Of a stretch of 64,000 nucleotides of DNA, positions 1 to 9,918 are shown one piece after another. The DNA comes from Alphaproteobacteria bacterium (GTDB taxonomy: Bacteria; Pseudomonadota; Alphaproteobacteria; Rhizobiales; Aestuariivirgaceae). The position numbers and the translations under genes were made by a program. Numbering within the stretch: the stretch's first letter is position 1; each line of letters opens with the position of its first letter. Below the pieces are notes generated by a model. The model did not search any database. It had not been told where the DNA came from and saw only the letters and a program-made list of their open reading frames with translations. The DNA lies in the NCBI GenBank assembly GCA_028868695.1, contig JAGWTZ010000004.1, positions 1-64,000 of the forward strand, read 5' to 3'.

Positions 1-630
1 GCCGTGCAGGTGCTATGGGCGGCGGCGGCGGGCTTCCTTGTTGCCTATGCCCTGCAGAACAAGGGCTTCACCTATCACATCCTGCCCGCCACCAGTTTTG
101 CCTTGCTCGCCTGTGCCGCCACCGCGCTGTTCGAGGCGCGCAAGGGCCTCGCCCCCGCCCTCATGGCCGTGGCCGCCGCCGCGATGCTGGCGTCAGAGCC
201 GCAAATCTACCGCGAAAACCGCGACATCAGTTCCCGCATCGAAGCCTACCGGAGCGCCGGCACGCAATCTGTCTTTATCGCTTCCAACCGCTTCTCCCAT
301 GCCTTCCCTTATGTGGTGGAGCAGAAGCTGCAATGGGCCTCGCGCCTGCCCACGCAATGGCTGGTGCCTTATGTGAGCGATCATTGGCAGAAGGGTGAGG
401 CGGCGCATGATCCCATCACCGCCAAGGCGCTGGATTGGACGATGGAGGATCTCGCCACCCTCAAGCCCGATATCATCGCCATCGACAACACCAAGGCCCA
501 GCGCGAGCAGATGGGCGGCTTCGAGTTCCTGAAATTCTGGTCGGAGGATGCGCGCTTTGCCGCCCTGTGGCAGAACTACAGCCTCGCTTCCAGCGAAGGC
601 GACATTCTCATTTACCTGCGCAAGAAATGA
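1..630 (+). CDS. C-terminal part of a polytopic membrane protein, possibly glycosyltransferase-like; 5' truncated by window edge
   Basis: Open frame from base 1 to stop at 630; N-terminal hydrophobic helices then soluble C-terminus. Confidence 0.55.
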   Translation, partial: AVQVLWAAAAGFLVAYALQNKGFTYHILPATSFALLACAATALFEARKGLAPALMAVAAAAMLASEPQIYRENRDISSRIEAYRSAGTQSVFIASNRFSHAFPYVVEQKLQWASRLPTQWLVPYVSDHWQKGEAAHDPITAKALDWTMEDLATLKPDIIAIDNTKAQREQMGGFEFLKFWSEDARFAALWQNYSLASSEGDILIYLRKK

Positions 631-634
631 AAAA

Positions 635-654
635 CCCCGCCGTTGCCGGCGGGG
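635..654. terminator. Hairpin terminator between convergent genes
   Basis: CCCCGCC-gttgcc-GGCGGGG perfect stem between the stops of two convergent CDSs. Confidence 0.7.
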
Positions 655-680
655 CTTCAAATTCAAAAAGCCAGAAGCGC

Positions 681-974
681 TTAGATGGCTTCCTTGACTT
701 CCTTGGCGGCGCGGAAGGCCAGCTTCTTGGAAGCCTTGATCTTGATCTGCTCGCCCGTCAGCGGGTTGCGGCCGAGGCGGGCCGGGCGCTTCTTCACCTG
801 GAAGATGCCGAGGCCGGTGACGCGCACCTTGTTGCCCTTCTTGAGGTGCTTCACGGTGGCTTCAACGAAATCAGCCAGCAAGGCGGCGGTGGCCTTCTTG
901 GACATTTCGTGCTTCTCGGCGAGGTCGGCAGAAATCTTCGTCAACGCGATCGTCACAATCTTTTCGTCAGCCAT
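681..974 (-). CDS. HU family DNA-binding protein
   Basis: MADEKIVTIALTKISADLAEKHEMSKK...GLGIFQVKKRPARLGRNPLTGEQIKIKASKKLAFRAAKEVKEAI is a typical HU/IHF fold. Confidence 0.95.
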   Translation of the reverse strand: MADEKIVTIALTKISADLAEKHEMSKKATAALLADFVEATVKHLKKGNKVRVTGLGIFQVKKRPARLGRNPLTGEQIKIKASKKLAFRAAKEVKEAI

Positions 975-1140
975 GGTTCTCTCCTTCAGTTGGCGAATCA
1001 AGATGCCAGCCAAATTAACGAATTGGCAACGTCGTGAAAACCCTTATTTTTCGCAGGTTTTTTCGATCGCGCTTGAGAAAAGCCAAGGAATCAGCGGTTA
1101 ATTTTCCGTTAACGCCAGAAAGGTACATAAAAACAGCGAG

Positions 1141-1833
1141 TTAAACGAAATCCGTGTGGTTCTTGAGTGGAATCGGCGGCAGGCTGTGCTTGGCCTGCAG
1201 GGCATCAAGATTGGCCCGCCGCGCCGCCTCGTTCTGCCCGGACATGTTGGCCTGATGCACGCGGATGGCCACGGCAGGCGCCTTTTGGTGGAACAGTGAG
1301 AAGCCGCCGCGCGCCACGCGCAGATACCAGTCCCAATCCCAGTAATAGGGCAGGGCTTCGTCAAAGCGCCCCAGCTGCTCATGGATCTTGCGCCGGTAGC
1401 ACACCGCAGAAATCAGGATGGTGTTGTCCTTCTCGAGCGAAGAAGCCGTGGCGTTCCGGTCAAACAGCTTCACGCTGCCATCTGCAAAGCGCATCTCGCC
1501 ATTGGCGAAATAAAAGTCCGTATGCTGATCAAATTGCGCCTGTGCCTTTGCCAGGTGCCGCAGGTCAATCCAGAAATCATCGTCATCAAGAAAGGCGATG
1601 AATTCGCCCGTCGCATGCGCAACCCCAAGGTTGCGGGCGGGAACTGCCGTGCGCTTGCGATTGTCCAGCACATGCACGCGCGGGTCGGCAAACGAAAGGG
1701 TGAGCGGGTCGCCATCATTGACCAGCAGCAGCTCCAGCGAAACGCCCTCTTGCGCCAGAACGCTCTCCACCGCTTGCGGCAGGAACTCCTCGCGGTTGCG
1801 CGTCGGGATGATGACGCTGAAACGGGCCGTCAC
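1141..1833 (-). CDS. Glycosyltransferase family 2
   Basis: FSVIIPTRNREEFLPQAVESVLAQ...FLDDDDFW GT-A motif. Confidence 0.9.
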   Translation of the reverse strand: MTARFSVIIPTRNREEFLPQAVESVLAQEGVSLELLLVNDGDPLTLSFADPRVHVLDNRKRTAVPARNLGVAHATGEFIAFLDDDDFWIDLRHLAKAQAQFDQHTDFYFANGEMRFADGSVKLFDRNATASSLEKDNTILISAVCYRRKIHEQLGRFDEALPYYWDWDWYLRVARGGFSLFHQKAPAVAIRVHQANMSGQNEAARRANLDALQAKHSLPPIPLKNHTDFV

Positions 1834-2741
1834 GGCTTCAGCCAGCGCAGGTCCGGGTAAGGCACGCGCTCCTTGGCCACGAAGAAATAACGCCGGAAGA
1901 TCTCGCCATAGCCGCGCATCGTGTAGTTGCCGTTCTGCGCCACCATCCGCGCCTTTTCCGCCCGGTAATAGGCGGGGATTTCATACCACGGCAAGGCGGG
2001 CCTGTCGTGATGCGCCACATGCAGGTTGTTGTGCAGGAACAGCAGGCCCCAGAAGGGCGAGGCCTCAACGATGATGGTGCGGTGGTGATAATCCGGCGCC
2101 GCCTGGTGCTCGCAGAATGAGCGCACCAGCGCCAGCGAAATGGAAGGATAGGCGATCAGCAGCAGATATTGCCAGACAGGCATGCCGCACCACAGCACAT
2201 AGGCCAGCACCACAGCGCAGGAGAGCGCGAAATTCACCCAGCAGGCGGCGCGGTAGCGGTCGCCCTTCAGGGCCTCGCCCAAGTCGGCTGACCAGAAGCG
2301 GATGATGCTCACCGCAGGCCCGATGCTCATGCGCCCCAGCAGGGAGTTGTTGAAGCTGTAGACCATGCGCTTGATGCCGGGTAGGGCAGCCCAGCTTGCG
2401 GGCAGCATGTAATAGGTCTCGGGGTCTTTCTCCGGGTCGGTGAGATAGGCGTCATTGTGGTGCTGCAAATGCGTGTCGCGGTAGCGGCCATAGGGCAGCC
2501 ACATGTTGGGGATCACGAACACCAAGGCCTGATTGAGAAGGCGCGAGCGCGTGGGGTGCCCATGCAACACTTCGTGCTGCAGCGAGGAGTGCAGCGCCGC
2601 GAAATAGGCGCCAACCGGCAGGATCACCCACCATGGCAGCGCGGCGTGAAACCACACCAGCCCGCCCACCACAAGATAGGTGGAGGCGATGAGCCCCACC
2701 GTGGGCCACTCGATGCGTTGAAAGAATTTGCCGTTTGCCAT
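1830..2741 (-). CDS. Fatty acid desaturase family protein
   Basis: Histidine boxes HEVLHGHPT, HLQHH, HNNLHVAHH; start chosen at MANGKFF. Confidence 0.85.
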   Translation of the reverse strand: MANGKFFQRIEWPTVGLIASTYLVVGGLVWFHAALPWWVILPVGAYFAALHSSLQHEVLHGHPTRSRLLNQALVFVIPNMWLPYGRYRDTHLQHHNDAYLTDPEKDPETYYMLPASWAALPGIKRMVYSFNNSLLGRMSIGPAVSIIRFWSADLGEALKGDRYRAACWVNFALSCAVVLAYVLWCGMPVWQYLLLIAYPSISLALVRSFCEHQAAPDYHHRTIIVEASPFWGLLFLHNNLHVAHHDRPALPWYEIPAYYRAEKARMVAQNGNYTMRGYGEIFRRYFFVAKERVPYPDLRWLKP

Positions 2742-2806
2742 TTGCGCTTCCACTCCTGCGCTGAATCTATAAGCTCGCCTCACCCGCCACAAGAGCAGCC
2801 CGCTTC

Positions 2807-3571
2807 ATGATTGCCGCACCCCTCATGGCCTCCCTGCCGATGTATGATTGGCCGGAAATCCGCGCCGCAACCGATGCCTTCTGGGCGGGCCTTGCGCGCC
2901 ATGCCGGCGTGGCGCTGCCGCTTGAGAGGGCGCTGGCCTACAGTGAGCCCTGGCGTCACCCGGAACTCCTTTTCAGCCAAACTTGCGGTTATCCTTTCAC
3001 GCATGAATTCAAGGGCTTGCTCAGCTATGTTGCCACGCCGCATTATCTTGCCGAAGGCTGCGATGGCCCGCGCTATTCCAGCTTCGTCTTCGCGCGCGAG
3101 CATGTGGCGCTGAAGGATTTGCGCGGTGCCACGCCCGCCATCAATGGCAGGGACTCCATGTCCGGCATGCTGGCGCTCAAGCTGGTGTTTGCGCCGCTTG
3201 CCACCGCGGGTGAATTCTTTGCGCCAGCCCTGGTGAGCGGCGGCCACCGCGCCTCGCTGAAGGCGGTGCGCGAAGGCCGCGCCGATGTCTGCGCGGTGGA
3301 TGCGGTCTGCGTCGGCCTCGCCCGCAGGCATCGCACGGGGGATCTGGATGGGCTGGTGGAAATCGCCCGCTCGCCTCTCGTGCCAGCGCTGCCCTATGTC
3401 ACCCGCGTGGGCGATGTGGCGAGGCTGCGCGCCGCGCTTGCTGCCGCGATGGTTGATCCTGCATTGGCCGAAGCCCGCGCCGCCCTGCTGCTGGGTGGCG
3501 TCACGGTCCTGCCCGAAGGCGCCTATGACGTGATCCCGCGCCTGGAAGCAGAAGTGAATTTGCATTTGTAG
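2807..3571 (+). CDS. PhnD-like phosphate/phosphonate-type periplasmic binding protein
   Basis: MYDWPEIRAATDAFWAGLA...TCGYPF...INGRDSMSGM...GRADVCAVDAV pattern typical of PhnD-like proteins. Confidence 0.75.
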   Translation: MIAAPLMASLPMYDWPEIRAATDAFWAGLARHAGVALPLERALAYSEPWRHPELLFSQTCGYPFTHEFKGLLSYVATPHYLAEGCDGPRYSSFVFAREHVALKDLRGATPAINGRDSMSGMLALKLVFAPLATAGEFFAPALVSGGHRASLKAVREGRADVCAVDAVCVGLARRHRTGDLDGLVEIARSPLVPALPYVTRVGDVARLRAALAAAMVDPALAEARAALLLGGVTVLPEGAYDVIPRLEAEVNLHL

Positions 3572-3586
3572 TCCAAAACCGAGTTA

Positions 3587-3614
3587 CGTCATGCCCGCTT
3601 TCGCGGGCATGACG
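3587..3614. repeat. Short palindromic repeat / possible terminator
   Basis: CGTCATGCCCGC-tttc-GCGGGCATGACG, perfect 12-bp stem. Confidence 0.75.
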
Positions 3615-3638
3615 GCGGCACGGGCTTTGCTCGAGGCG

Positions 3639-4274
3639 CTACAGCTTCTTCGGCACAGTCTCATTGGCGCCGATGCGCGCCGCGTCAAATTCCTCGCGCA
3701 TTTCGCAATGGCGCGAGAGCGCGTGCAGCTTGGGATATTTGTCGGCGGGGAAGAATTCCGGCAGCCGCAGCTTGAGGTGAGACAGCATGCAGCCGATGGT
3801 GATGTCCGCCTGGCTCATCTTGTTGTCGAAGAACCACGGGTTGCCGCAATCATGCTCCAGCTTTTCCAGCGCGGCCTTGATCTGCGAGGCCATGCGCGCA
3901 TCAAGGTTCTTGCTCACATGGCCGCTCTCGTGGAACTGCCGTTCAAAGAACAGCCCCACCACCTTGTCGGAAATGCCGGTGGAAAGCGCGCAGGCCTGCA
4001 GCACCTTGCGCCGCTCCGCGCCATGTTGCGGCGTCAGCGCCCGCGCCCCGCCCGCCACATGGTCAAGATGGTCGATGATGGCGTTGGAATCGATCAGCGT
4101 CTCGCCGTCTTCAAGAATGAGGATGGGCACCCGGCAAAGCGGATTGATGGCCTGAACTTCCTTCTTGTCGCCAAACACCGAAAGCGGCTTGCGCGTGAAG
4201 GGCATGTGATAGTGATGCAGCGTCACCGCCACGCGGCGCACGAACGGAGAGTCATACTGGCCAATCAGGATCAT
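3639..4274 (-). CDS. Glutathione S-transferase family protein
   Basis: MILIGQYDSPFVRRVAVTLHHYHMPF...DSNAIIDHLD N-terminal GST thioredoxin fold. Confidence 0.9.
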   Translation of the reverse strand: MILIGQYDSPFVRRVAVTLHHYHMPFTRKPLSVFGDKKEVQAINPLCRVPILILEDGETLIDSNAIIDHLDHVAGGARALTPQHGAERRKVLQACALSTGISDKVVGLFFERQFHESGHVSKNLDARMASQIKAALEKLEHDCGNPWFFDNKMSQADITIGCMLSHLKLRLPEFFPADKYPKLHALSRHCEMREEFDAARIGANETVPKKL

Positions 4275-4292
4275 GCCCGGACTCTGCCCGGA

Positions 4293-5612
4293 TTAGCCCA
4301 GCCTCGCAAGGGCCTTCTCTCGGCCGATCAGCGGCAAAAGGGCTGCAAGTTCGGGGCCATGGTCAAGGCCGGTCAGTGCCCGGCGCAGCGGCATGAAAAG
4401 CTCCTTGCCCTTGCGGCCGGTGGCGGCTTTCACGGCTTCCGTCCAGGCTTTCCAGGTGCTGCCATCCCAGGGTGCGGGCGGCAAGGCGGCGCGGGCGGCG
4501 GCGATGAATGCGGCATCCGCCTCGGCCACTTCGCCCTTCATGTCTCCGGCCACGATCCCATGCCAGGCCTTGGCGTCGGCCAGCTTTTCGATATTGCCGC
4601 GCACCGCCAGCCAGAAGGCCTCGTCGCCGTAAGCCAGCCTGTCCTTCACCGCGCCCCATGGCAGCATGTGCAGCAGCTTGGCGTTGATCAGCTTCAACTC
4701 CGCCTCGTCAAAGCGTGCGGGCGCGCGCGAAAGCTTGCCAAGGTCAAAGCTCTCCACAAGCTCGGAATAGTCCGTGCACGGATGAATGCTGTCGGATGTG
4801 CCCAAGAGCGAGGCCATGGAAACCACCGCCATCGCCTCCAGCCCATCCTCGCGGAACTGCTGGATGGAGAGCGAACCAAGCCGCTTCGAGAGGCCCTTGC
4901 CGTCGGCGCCATTGAGCAGGCTGTAATGCGCATAGGCCGGCACCTTGCCGCCAATCGCCTCGGTGATTTCAATCTGCACCGCGGTGTTCACCACATGATC
5001 CTCGCCGCGGATCACATGCGTCACGTCAAAATCAATGTCGTCAATCACCGAGGGCAGGGTGTAGAGATAGGTGCCATCCTCGCGGATCAGCACCGGGTCG
5101 CTCAGCGTCGCTGTGTCGATATGCACTGCCCCGCGGATCAGGTCGTTCCACTCCACCGGCTTCTGCGCCAGCTTGAAGCGCCAATGCGGCTTGCGCCCCT
5201 CGGCAACAAAGGCGGCAATCTCTCCGGGCGAAAGCTTCAATGAGGCCCGGTCATAAACTGGCGGCAGCCCGCGCGCCTGCTGGCGCTTGCGGCGGCGGTC
5301 CAGCTCATCGGCGGTTTCATAGCAGGCATAGAGAAAGCCGCGCGCCTTCAAATCCGCGGCCACCGCGTCATAGCGGGCAAAGCGCTTGCTCTGCCATTCC
5401 ACGCGGGCGGGCTTGATGCCAAGCCAGGCCACATCGGCGGCAATGCCATCGGCAAACTCCTGCGTCGAACGCGCCACGTCGGTGTCATCATAGCGCAGGA
5501 TGAATTGCCCGCCCGTCTTCAGCGCGAACAGCCAGTTGAGCAATGCGGCACGCGCATTGCCGATATGAATGCGGCCTGTGGGCGAGGGGGCGAAGCGGAC
5601 AATCGTGGACAT
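4293..5612 (-). CDS. gltX: Glutamate--tRNA ligase
   Basis: [25 protein letters not shown] and GLSKRLGS (KMSKS-like) motifs. Confidence 0.93.
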   Translation of the reverse strand: MSTIVRFAPSPTGRIHIGNARAALLNWLFALKTGGQFILRYDDTDVARSTQEFADGIAADVAWLGIKPARVEWQSKRFARYDAVAADLKARGFLYACYETADELDRRRKRQQARGLPPVYDRASLKLSPGEIAAFVAEGRKPHWRFKLAQKPVEWNDLIRGAVHIDTATLSDPVLIREDGTYLYTLPSVIDDIDFDVTHVIRGEDHVVNTAVQIEITEAIGGKVPAYAHYSLLNGADGKGLSKRLGSLSIQQFREDGLEAMAVVSMASLLGTSDSIHPCTDYSELVESFDLGKLSRAPARFDEAELKLINAKLLHMLPWGAVKDRLAYGDEAFWLAVRGNIEKLADAKAWHGIVAGDMKGEVAEADAAFIAAARAALPPAPWDGSTWKAWTEAVKAATGRKGKELFMPLRRALTGLDHGPELAALLPLIGREKALARLG

Positions 5613-5663
5613 GCAAGCCAGCTAGCCGTTACAACAGGCAAAATCAATATTGCGAGGCAAAAG

Positions 5664-6653
5664 ATGAAGCAAAGGCGTTTGGGGCAGAATGGCCCGATGG
5701 TGGGTGAAGTGGGCCTGGGCGCCATGAGCTTTGGCGGCATTTTCGGCCCCACCGACAAGGCCACCAGCCACCGCGCGCTGGACAAGGCGCTGGATGTGGG
5801 CATGACGCATATCGACACGGCGCTGATCTATGGCCCCTTCGTCTCGGAAGAAGTGATCGGCGAATATCTGGCGAAGAGCCCGGCGGCGCGCAAAGCCTTC
5901 TCTATCGCCACCAAGGGCGGCATCAACCCCAACCCGCGCGGCGTGAGCAATACGGCCGGCTTCATGCGCGAATGCCTCGAAAGCTCCTTGAGGCGGCTGG
6001 GGGTGGAGCGGGTGGATCTGTATTATGTCCACCGCCGCGAACATGCGATCCCCATCGAGGATGTGATGGGCACCATGGCGCAGTTCGTGAAAGAAGGGAA
6101 AATCGGCGGCATTGGCCTTTCCGAAATTTCCCCCGCCACGCTGGAACGCGCCAGCAAGATTCACCCCGTGGCCGCCGTGCAGAATGAATACTCGCTGTGG
6201 ACCCGCCTGCCAGAATTGGGCCTCACGCAGCTCTGCAAGAAGCTGGGCACCACGCTGGTCGCCTTCTCGCCCGTGGGCCGCGGCGTGTTGACCGATGTGG
6301 TGATTGACACTGAAAAGCTGCCTGCATCAGATTTCCGCAAAGGCATCCCGCGTTTTCAAGCGCCCAACTTTGCGCTCAACATGCAGCGCGTGGAAATGTT
6401 CAAGGCCTATGCCAAAGCGAGGGGCTGGACGCCCGCCAGCCTGGCCAATGCCTGGGTGCTGGCACAGGGTGAACACATCATCCCCATCCCCGGCACCAGA
6501 ACCGCCGAACACCTGGCCGACAACGCCTCCGCTTCCGCCATCAAACTGAGCGCGAAAGACTTGGCCGAGATTGAAGACATCATGCCCTTAGGTTCCGCTC
6601 ATGGAAACCGTTACTCCCACGAGCAGCAGGGCGCGGCGGAGCAGTATTGCTGA
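5664..6653 (+). CDS. Aldo/keto reductase
   Basis: MKQRRLGQNGPMVGEVGLGAMSFGG...DTALIYG...IPIPGTR AKR motifs. Confidence 0.9.
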   Translation: MKQRRLGQNGPMVGEVGLGAMSFGGIFGPTDKATSHRALDKALDVGMTHIDTALIYGPFVSEEVIGEYLAKSPAARKAFSIATKGGINPNPRGVSNTAGFMRECLESSLRRLGVERVDLYYVHRREHAIPIEDVMGTMAQFVKEGKIGGIGLSEISPATLERASKIHPVAAVQNEYSLWTRLPELGLTQLCKKLGTTLVAFSPVGRGVLTDVVIDTEKLPASDFRKGIPRFQAPNFALNMQRVEMFKAYAKARGWTPASLANAWVLAQGEHIIPIPGTRTAEHLADNASASAIKLSAKDLAEIEDIMPLGSAHGNRYSHEQQGAAEQYC

Positions 6654-6674
6654 AAAACGCCGTGCACCAGAAAT

Positions 6675-6769
6675 CCGTCATTCCCGCGAAAGCGGGAATC
6701 CCAGTTTTGAATTAGGCATTGGTCACAAACCGGTTCAAACACAGATTCCGGCTTTCGGGGGGATGACGG
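6675..6769. repeat. Dispersed palindromic intergenic repeat
   Basis: ccgtcattcccgcgaaagcgggaatccc ... gattccggctttcggggggatgacgg; imperfect inverted arms, non-coding. Confidence 0.75.
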
Positions 6770-6972
6770 CCGGGGCGGGCGGTGAGTGGCCAATTCAGCC
6801 AATGCCACCCAGCAATAGGCTTTTAATCCGCCAGAAACGGCCCTACAGCGTGTTCCACCTGGTGCCCGCTGGGGAACCGCGGAAAGGATAAAAGTCTTCT
6901 GTATGAGGCCGCAAAGTGCCTAGGAATTGAAATCTATCGTCGGTTGCGCGGGGCGCGCGCCTGCACGTGGCT

Positions 6973-8598
6973 TCACCCCAGATCGCGCCATCCGTTGGTG
7001 ATCGGATATCTCCGGTCGCGCCCGAAATTCCTTCTCGTGATCTTCACACCCGGCGCGCTTTGCCGCCGCTTGTATTCGGCCACATAGAGCAAGTGCTGGA
7101 TGCGCTTCACCAGCGCCACGTCATGCCCGCGCGCCACGATCGCGCTCACAGGTTCCTCAAGCTCAACCAAGCCTTCGAGAATGTCATCGAGCACTTCATA
7201 GGGCGGCAGTGAGTCCTGGTCCTTCTGGTTCTCGCGCAGCTCGGCCGTGGGCGCCTTGGTGATGATGCGTGTGGGAATCACAAAGCCCATCGTGTTGCGC
7301 CACTCGGCCAGCCTATAAACCTCCACCTTGTAGATATCCTTGATCGGGTTGAAGCCCCCATTCATGTCGCCATAAAGCGTGGCGTAGCCAACACTCATCT
7401 CGCTCTTGTTGCCGGTGGTCAGCACCATCGCGCCAAACTTGTTGGAGATCGCCATGAGGATCACGCCGCGTGAACGGCTTTGCACATTCTCCTCAGTGAT
7501 GTCGGAATTCTTGCCGGCAAACATTGGCTTCAGGGCCGAGAGAAAACCTTCCACCGGCTCCTTGATCGGCACCACATCATAGCGCACGCCCAGAAGCTTG
7601 GCGCATTCCTCGGCATCAACAAGACTGTCCTTGCTGGTATAGGCGTAAGGCAGCATCACGCAATGCACGCGCTCCTTGCCCAGCGCGTCCACCGCCATCG
7701 CCGCGACAACGGCGCTGTCAATGCCGCCCGAAAGCCCCAGCACCACGCCGGGGAAGCGGTTCTTGTTCACATAATCCTTGAGGCCCAGCACGCAGGCCTT
7801 CCAGGCCTCTTCTTCCTTCTCGGGCAGAACGGCAAAATCGCCTTTCTTGCACTGCCAGCCATCGTCCATGCGGTTCCACTCGCTGATGACAACGGCTTCC
7901 TCGAACATCGGCATCTGCAGCGCCAGCGAGCGGTCGGCGTTCAGCACGAAGGACGCGCCATCAAACACCAGCTCATCCTGCCCGCCCACCTGGTTGAGAT
8001 AGGCCAGCGGCAACCCCGTTTCCGTGACGCGCGCCACCACTAGGTTCAGGCGCACGTCATCCTTGTTGCGCTCAAAGGGCGAGCCGTTGGGCGAGAGCAG
8101 CAGCTCCGCCCCCGTTTCCTCCAGCGTCTCACACACTTCGGATTTCCAGATGTCCTCGCAGATGGGAACGCCGATGCGCACGCCCTTGAAATTGATCGGC
8201 CCCGGCGCCGGCCCCGGCTGGAACACGCGCTTCTCGTCAAACACGCCGTAATTCGGCAAGTCGAACTTGAAGCGAACGGTTTCAATCTTGCCACCATTCA
8301 ACAGCGCCACGGCGTTGTGCAGCTTCTCACCCTCGCGCCAGGGCAGGCCCATGAGCATCGCGGGGCCATTGGGAAAGGCCGCCGCCAGTTCCTCGCATGC
8401 CGCCTTGCAGGCCGCGACGAATGAGGGCCGCAGCACGAGATCCTCTGGCGGATAGCCGGCGATGAACAGCTCCGGAAACAGCACGAGGTCAACGCCTGAA
8501 AGCTTGGCCACCTCGGCCTTGGCCTTGGCAAGATTGGCGGAAACCGCGCCAACCGTGGGGTTAAGCTGTGCAAGGGCGATGGTGAGTTTGTCGGTCAT
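6973..8598 (-). CDS. nadE: Glutamine-dependent NAD+ synthetase
   Basis: N-terminal nitrilase domain (LVLFPELFIAGYPPEDL, PICEDIWK) plus GLSGGIDSAVVAAMA NAD synthase motif. Confidence 0.95.
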   Translation of the reverse strand: MTDKLTIALAQLNPTVGAVSANLAKAKAEVAKLSGVDLVLFPELFIAGYPPEDLVLRPSFVAACKAACEELAAAFPNGPAMLMGLPWREGEKLHNAVALLNGGKIETVRFKFDLPNYGVFDEKRVFQPGPAPGPINFKGVRIGVPICEDIWKSEVCETLEETGAELLLSPNGSPFERNKDDVRLNLVVARVTETGLPLAYLNQVGGQDELVFDGASFVLNADRSLALQMPMFEEAVVISEWNRMDDGWQCKKGDFAVLPEKEEEAWKACVLGLKDYVNKNRFPGVVLGLSGGIDSAVVAAMAVDALGKERVHCVMLPYAYTSKDSLVDAEECAKLLGVRYDVVPIKEPVEGFLSALKPMFAGKNSDITEENVQSRSRGVILMAISNKFGAMVLTTGNKSEMSVGYATLYGDMNGGFNPIKDIYKVEVYRLAEWRNTMGFVIPTRIITKAPTAELRENQKDQDSLPPYEVLDDILEGLVELEEPVSAIVARGHDVALVKRIQHLLYVAEYKRRQSAPGVKITRRNFGRDRRYPITNGWRDLG

Positions 8599-8732
8599 GA
8601 TGAACTGCTCTTAGCGCAAGGCACAGGCAACGCCAATCACCAGCAATTCAGCCTTGCAAAATGGGGGATGAACCGCCAAATTCCGCAGGTCTTTCGGCGC
8701 GCGCCGGCCGCGCCATCCAACAGGGGGAATGA

Positions 8733-9728
8733 ATGCGTCTCGACAACCAGCGTGAAAGCGGAAACATTGATGACCAGCGCGGCCAGGGCGGCGGCATGGG
8801 CTTTCCCGGCGGCGGCTCTTCCGGCTTTGGCGGTGGCGGGGGAGGCGGCGGCCTTGGCATTTTGCTGCCGCTCTTGCTCAACACCATCGGCTTTCGCGGC
8901 GTCATCGTTCTTGCCGTGCTTTATTTCGCGCTCAAAATGTTCACGGGCGTTGACCTGCTGAACATCGCAGCCGGCGGCGGGGGCACGGGCTTTCAGCTTC
9001 CTTCCACCACCACATCATCCTCAATTGGCCAGCCCGGCGCGGCCGTGGCCCCTGGCGGCACGAAGTCCGCCGCCGATGCCGCGAGCGATCCCGGCAAGCA
9101 TTTCGTGGCCAAGGTTCTGGGCTCCACTGAAGATGTTTGGACCAAGATTTTCGCCGACATGGGCCAGCAATATCAAAAGCCGCGCCTGGTGCTGTTCTCG
9201 AACTTCACCCAATCCGGCTGTGGCACGGCGCAATCATCCATGGGCCCCTTCTATTGCCCGGCCGACCAGAAGGTCTACATCGACCTCGCCTTCTACAAGG
9301 AGCTGAAGGACAAGCTGGGCGCGCCCGGCGATTTCGCGCAGGCTTATGTGGTGGCGCATGAGGTGGGCCACCATGTGCAGAACCTGCTGGGCATCGCCGA
9401 TCAGGTGGATAACGCCCGCCGCAGCGCTTCCGAAACCGAGGCCAACCACCTCTCGGTGAAGATGGAGCTGCAGGCCGATTGCTTTGCCGGCGTCTGGGCC
9501 ACCGAGGCTGATGCCATGAGCCACATTCTCGAAAGCGGCGACGTTGAGGAAGCGCTGAACGCCGCCAGCCAGATTGGCGATGACCATTTGCAGAAGGCCT
9601 CGCAGGGCTATGCCGTGCCGGACACCTTCACCCACGGCACCTCGGCCCAGCGCGTGAAATGGTTCAAGACCGGCCTTGCCGCCAAGAGCCTGAACGATTG
9701 CGACACCTTCAACGCCGCCAATCTTTGA
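8733..9728 (+). CDS. Neutral zinc metallopeptidase (YpfJ-like)
   Basis: Gly-rich N-terminus, one TM helix, [16 protein letters not shown] zinc motif. Confidence 0.9.
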   Translation: MRLDNQRESGNIDDQRGQGGGMGFPGGGSSGFGGGGGGGGLGILLPLLLNTIGFRGVIVLAVLYFALKMFTGVDLLNIAAGGGGTGFQLPSTTTSSSIGQPGAAVAPGGTKSAADAASDPGKHFVAKVLGSTEDVWTKIFADMGQQYQKPRLVLFSNFTQSGCGTAQSSMGPFYCPADQKVYIDLAFYKELKDKLGAPGDFAQAYVVAHEVGHHVQNLLGIADQVDNARRSASETEANHLSVKMELQADCFAGVWATEADAMSHILESGDVEEALNAASQIGDDHLQKASQGYAVPDTFTHGTSAQRVKWFKTGLAAKSLNDCDTFNAANL

Positions 9729-9752
9729 CCGGCCGCCGGCGTCACAAGTTTC

Positions 9753-9777
9753 GCTCCTGCCCGCCAAGGGCAGGAGC
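9753..9777. terminator. Stem-loop downstream of metallopeptidase gene
   Basis: GCTCCTGCCC-gccaa-GGGCAGGAGC; no strong T-tract. Confidence 0.5.
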
Positions 9778-9918
9778 CCATCAACCAGCCGTTAAGCAAA
9801 GGCCTTAACGGCCTGTTGGTGTTGGGCGGGAAAATCCCGCGTGCGCGCGCCGTGCATTGCAACTTGTTCACCGTCTTTCAAAGGCCCTTGCCTAAGCCGT
9901 GAAGAAACGGGGGAAGCC

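Noticed and set aside
3591-5243. 550 aa forward ORF opposite the GST and gltX genes
   Set aside because: Antisense to two well-supported CDSs; composition typical of spurious high-GC shadow frames
8790-8860. Gly-rich low-complexity stretch at 8.8 kb as a repeat element
   Set aside because: It encodes the usual Gly-rich N-terminus of YpfJ-like metallopeptidases
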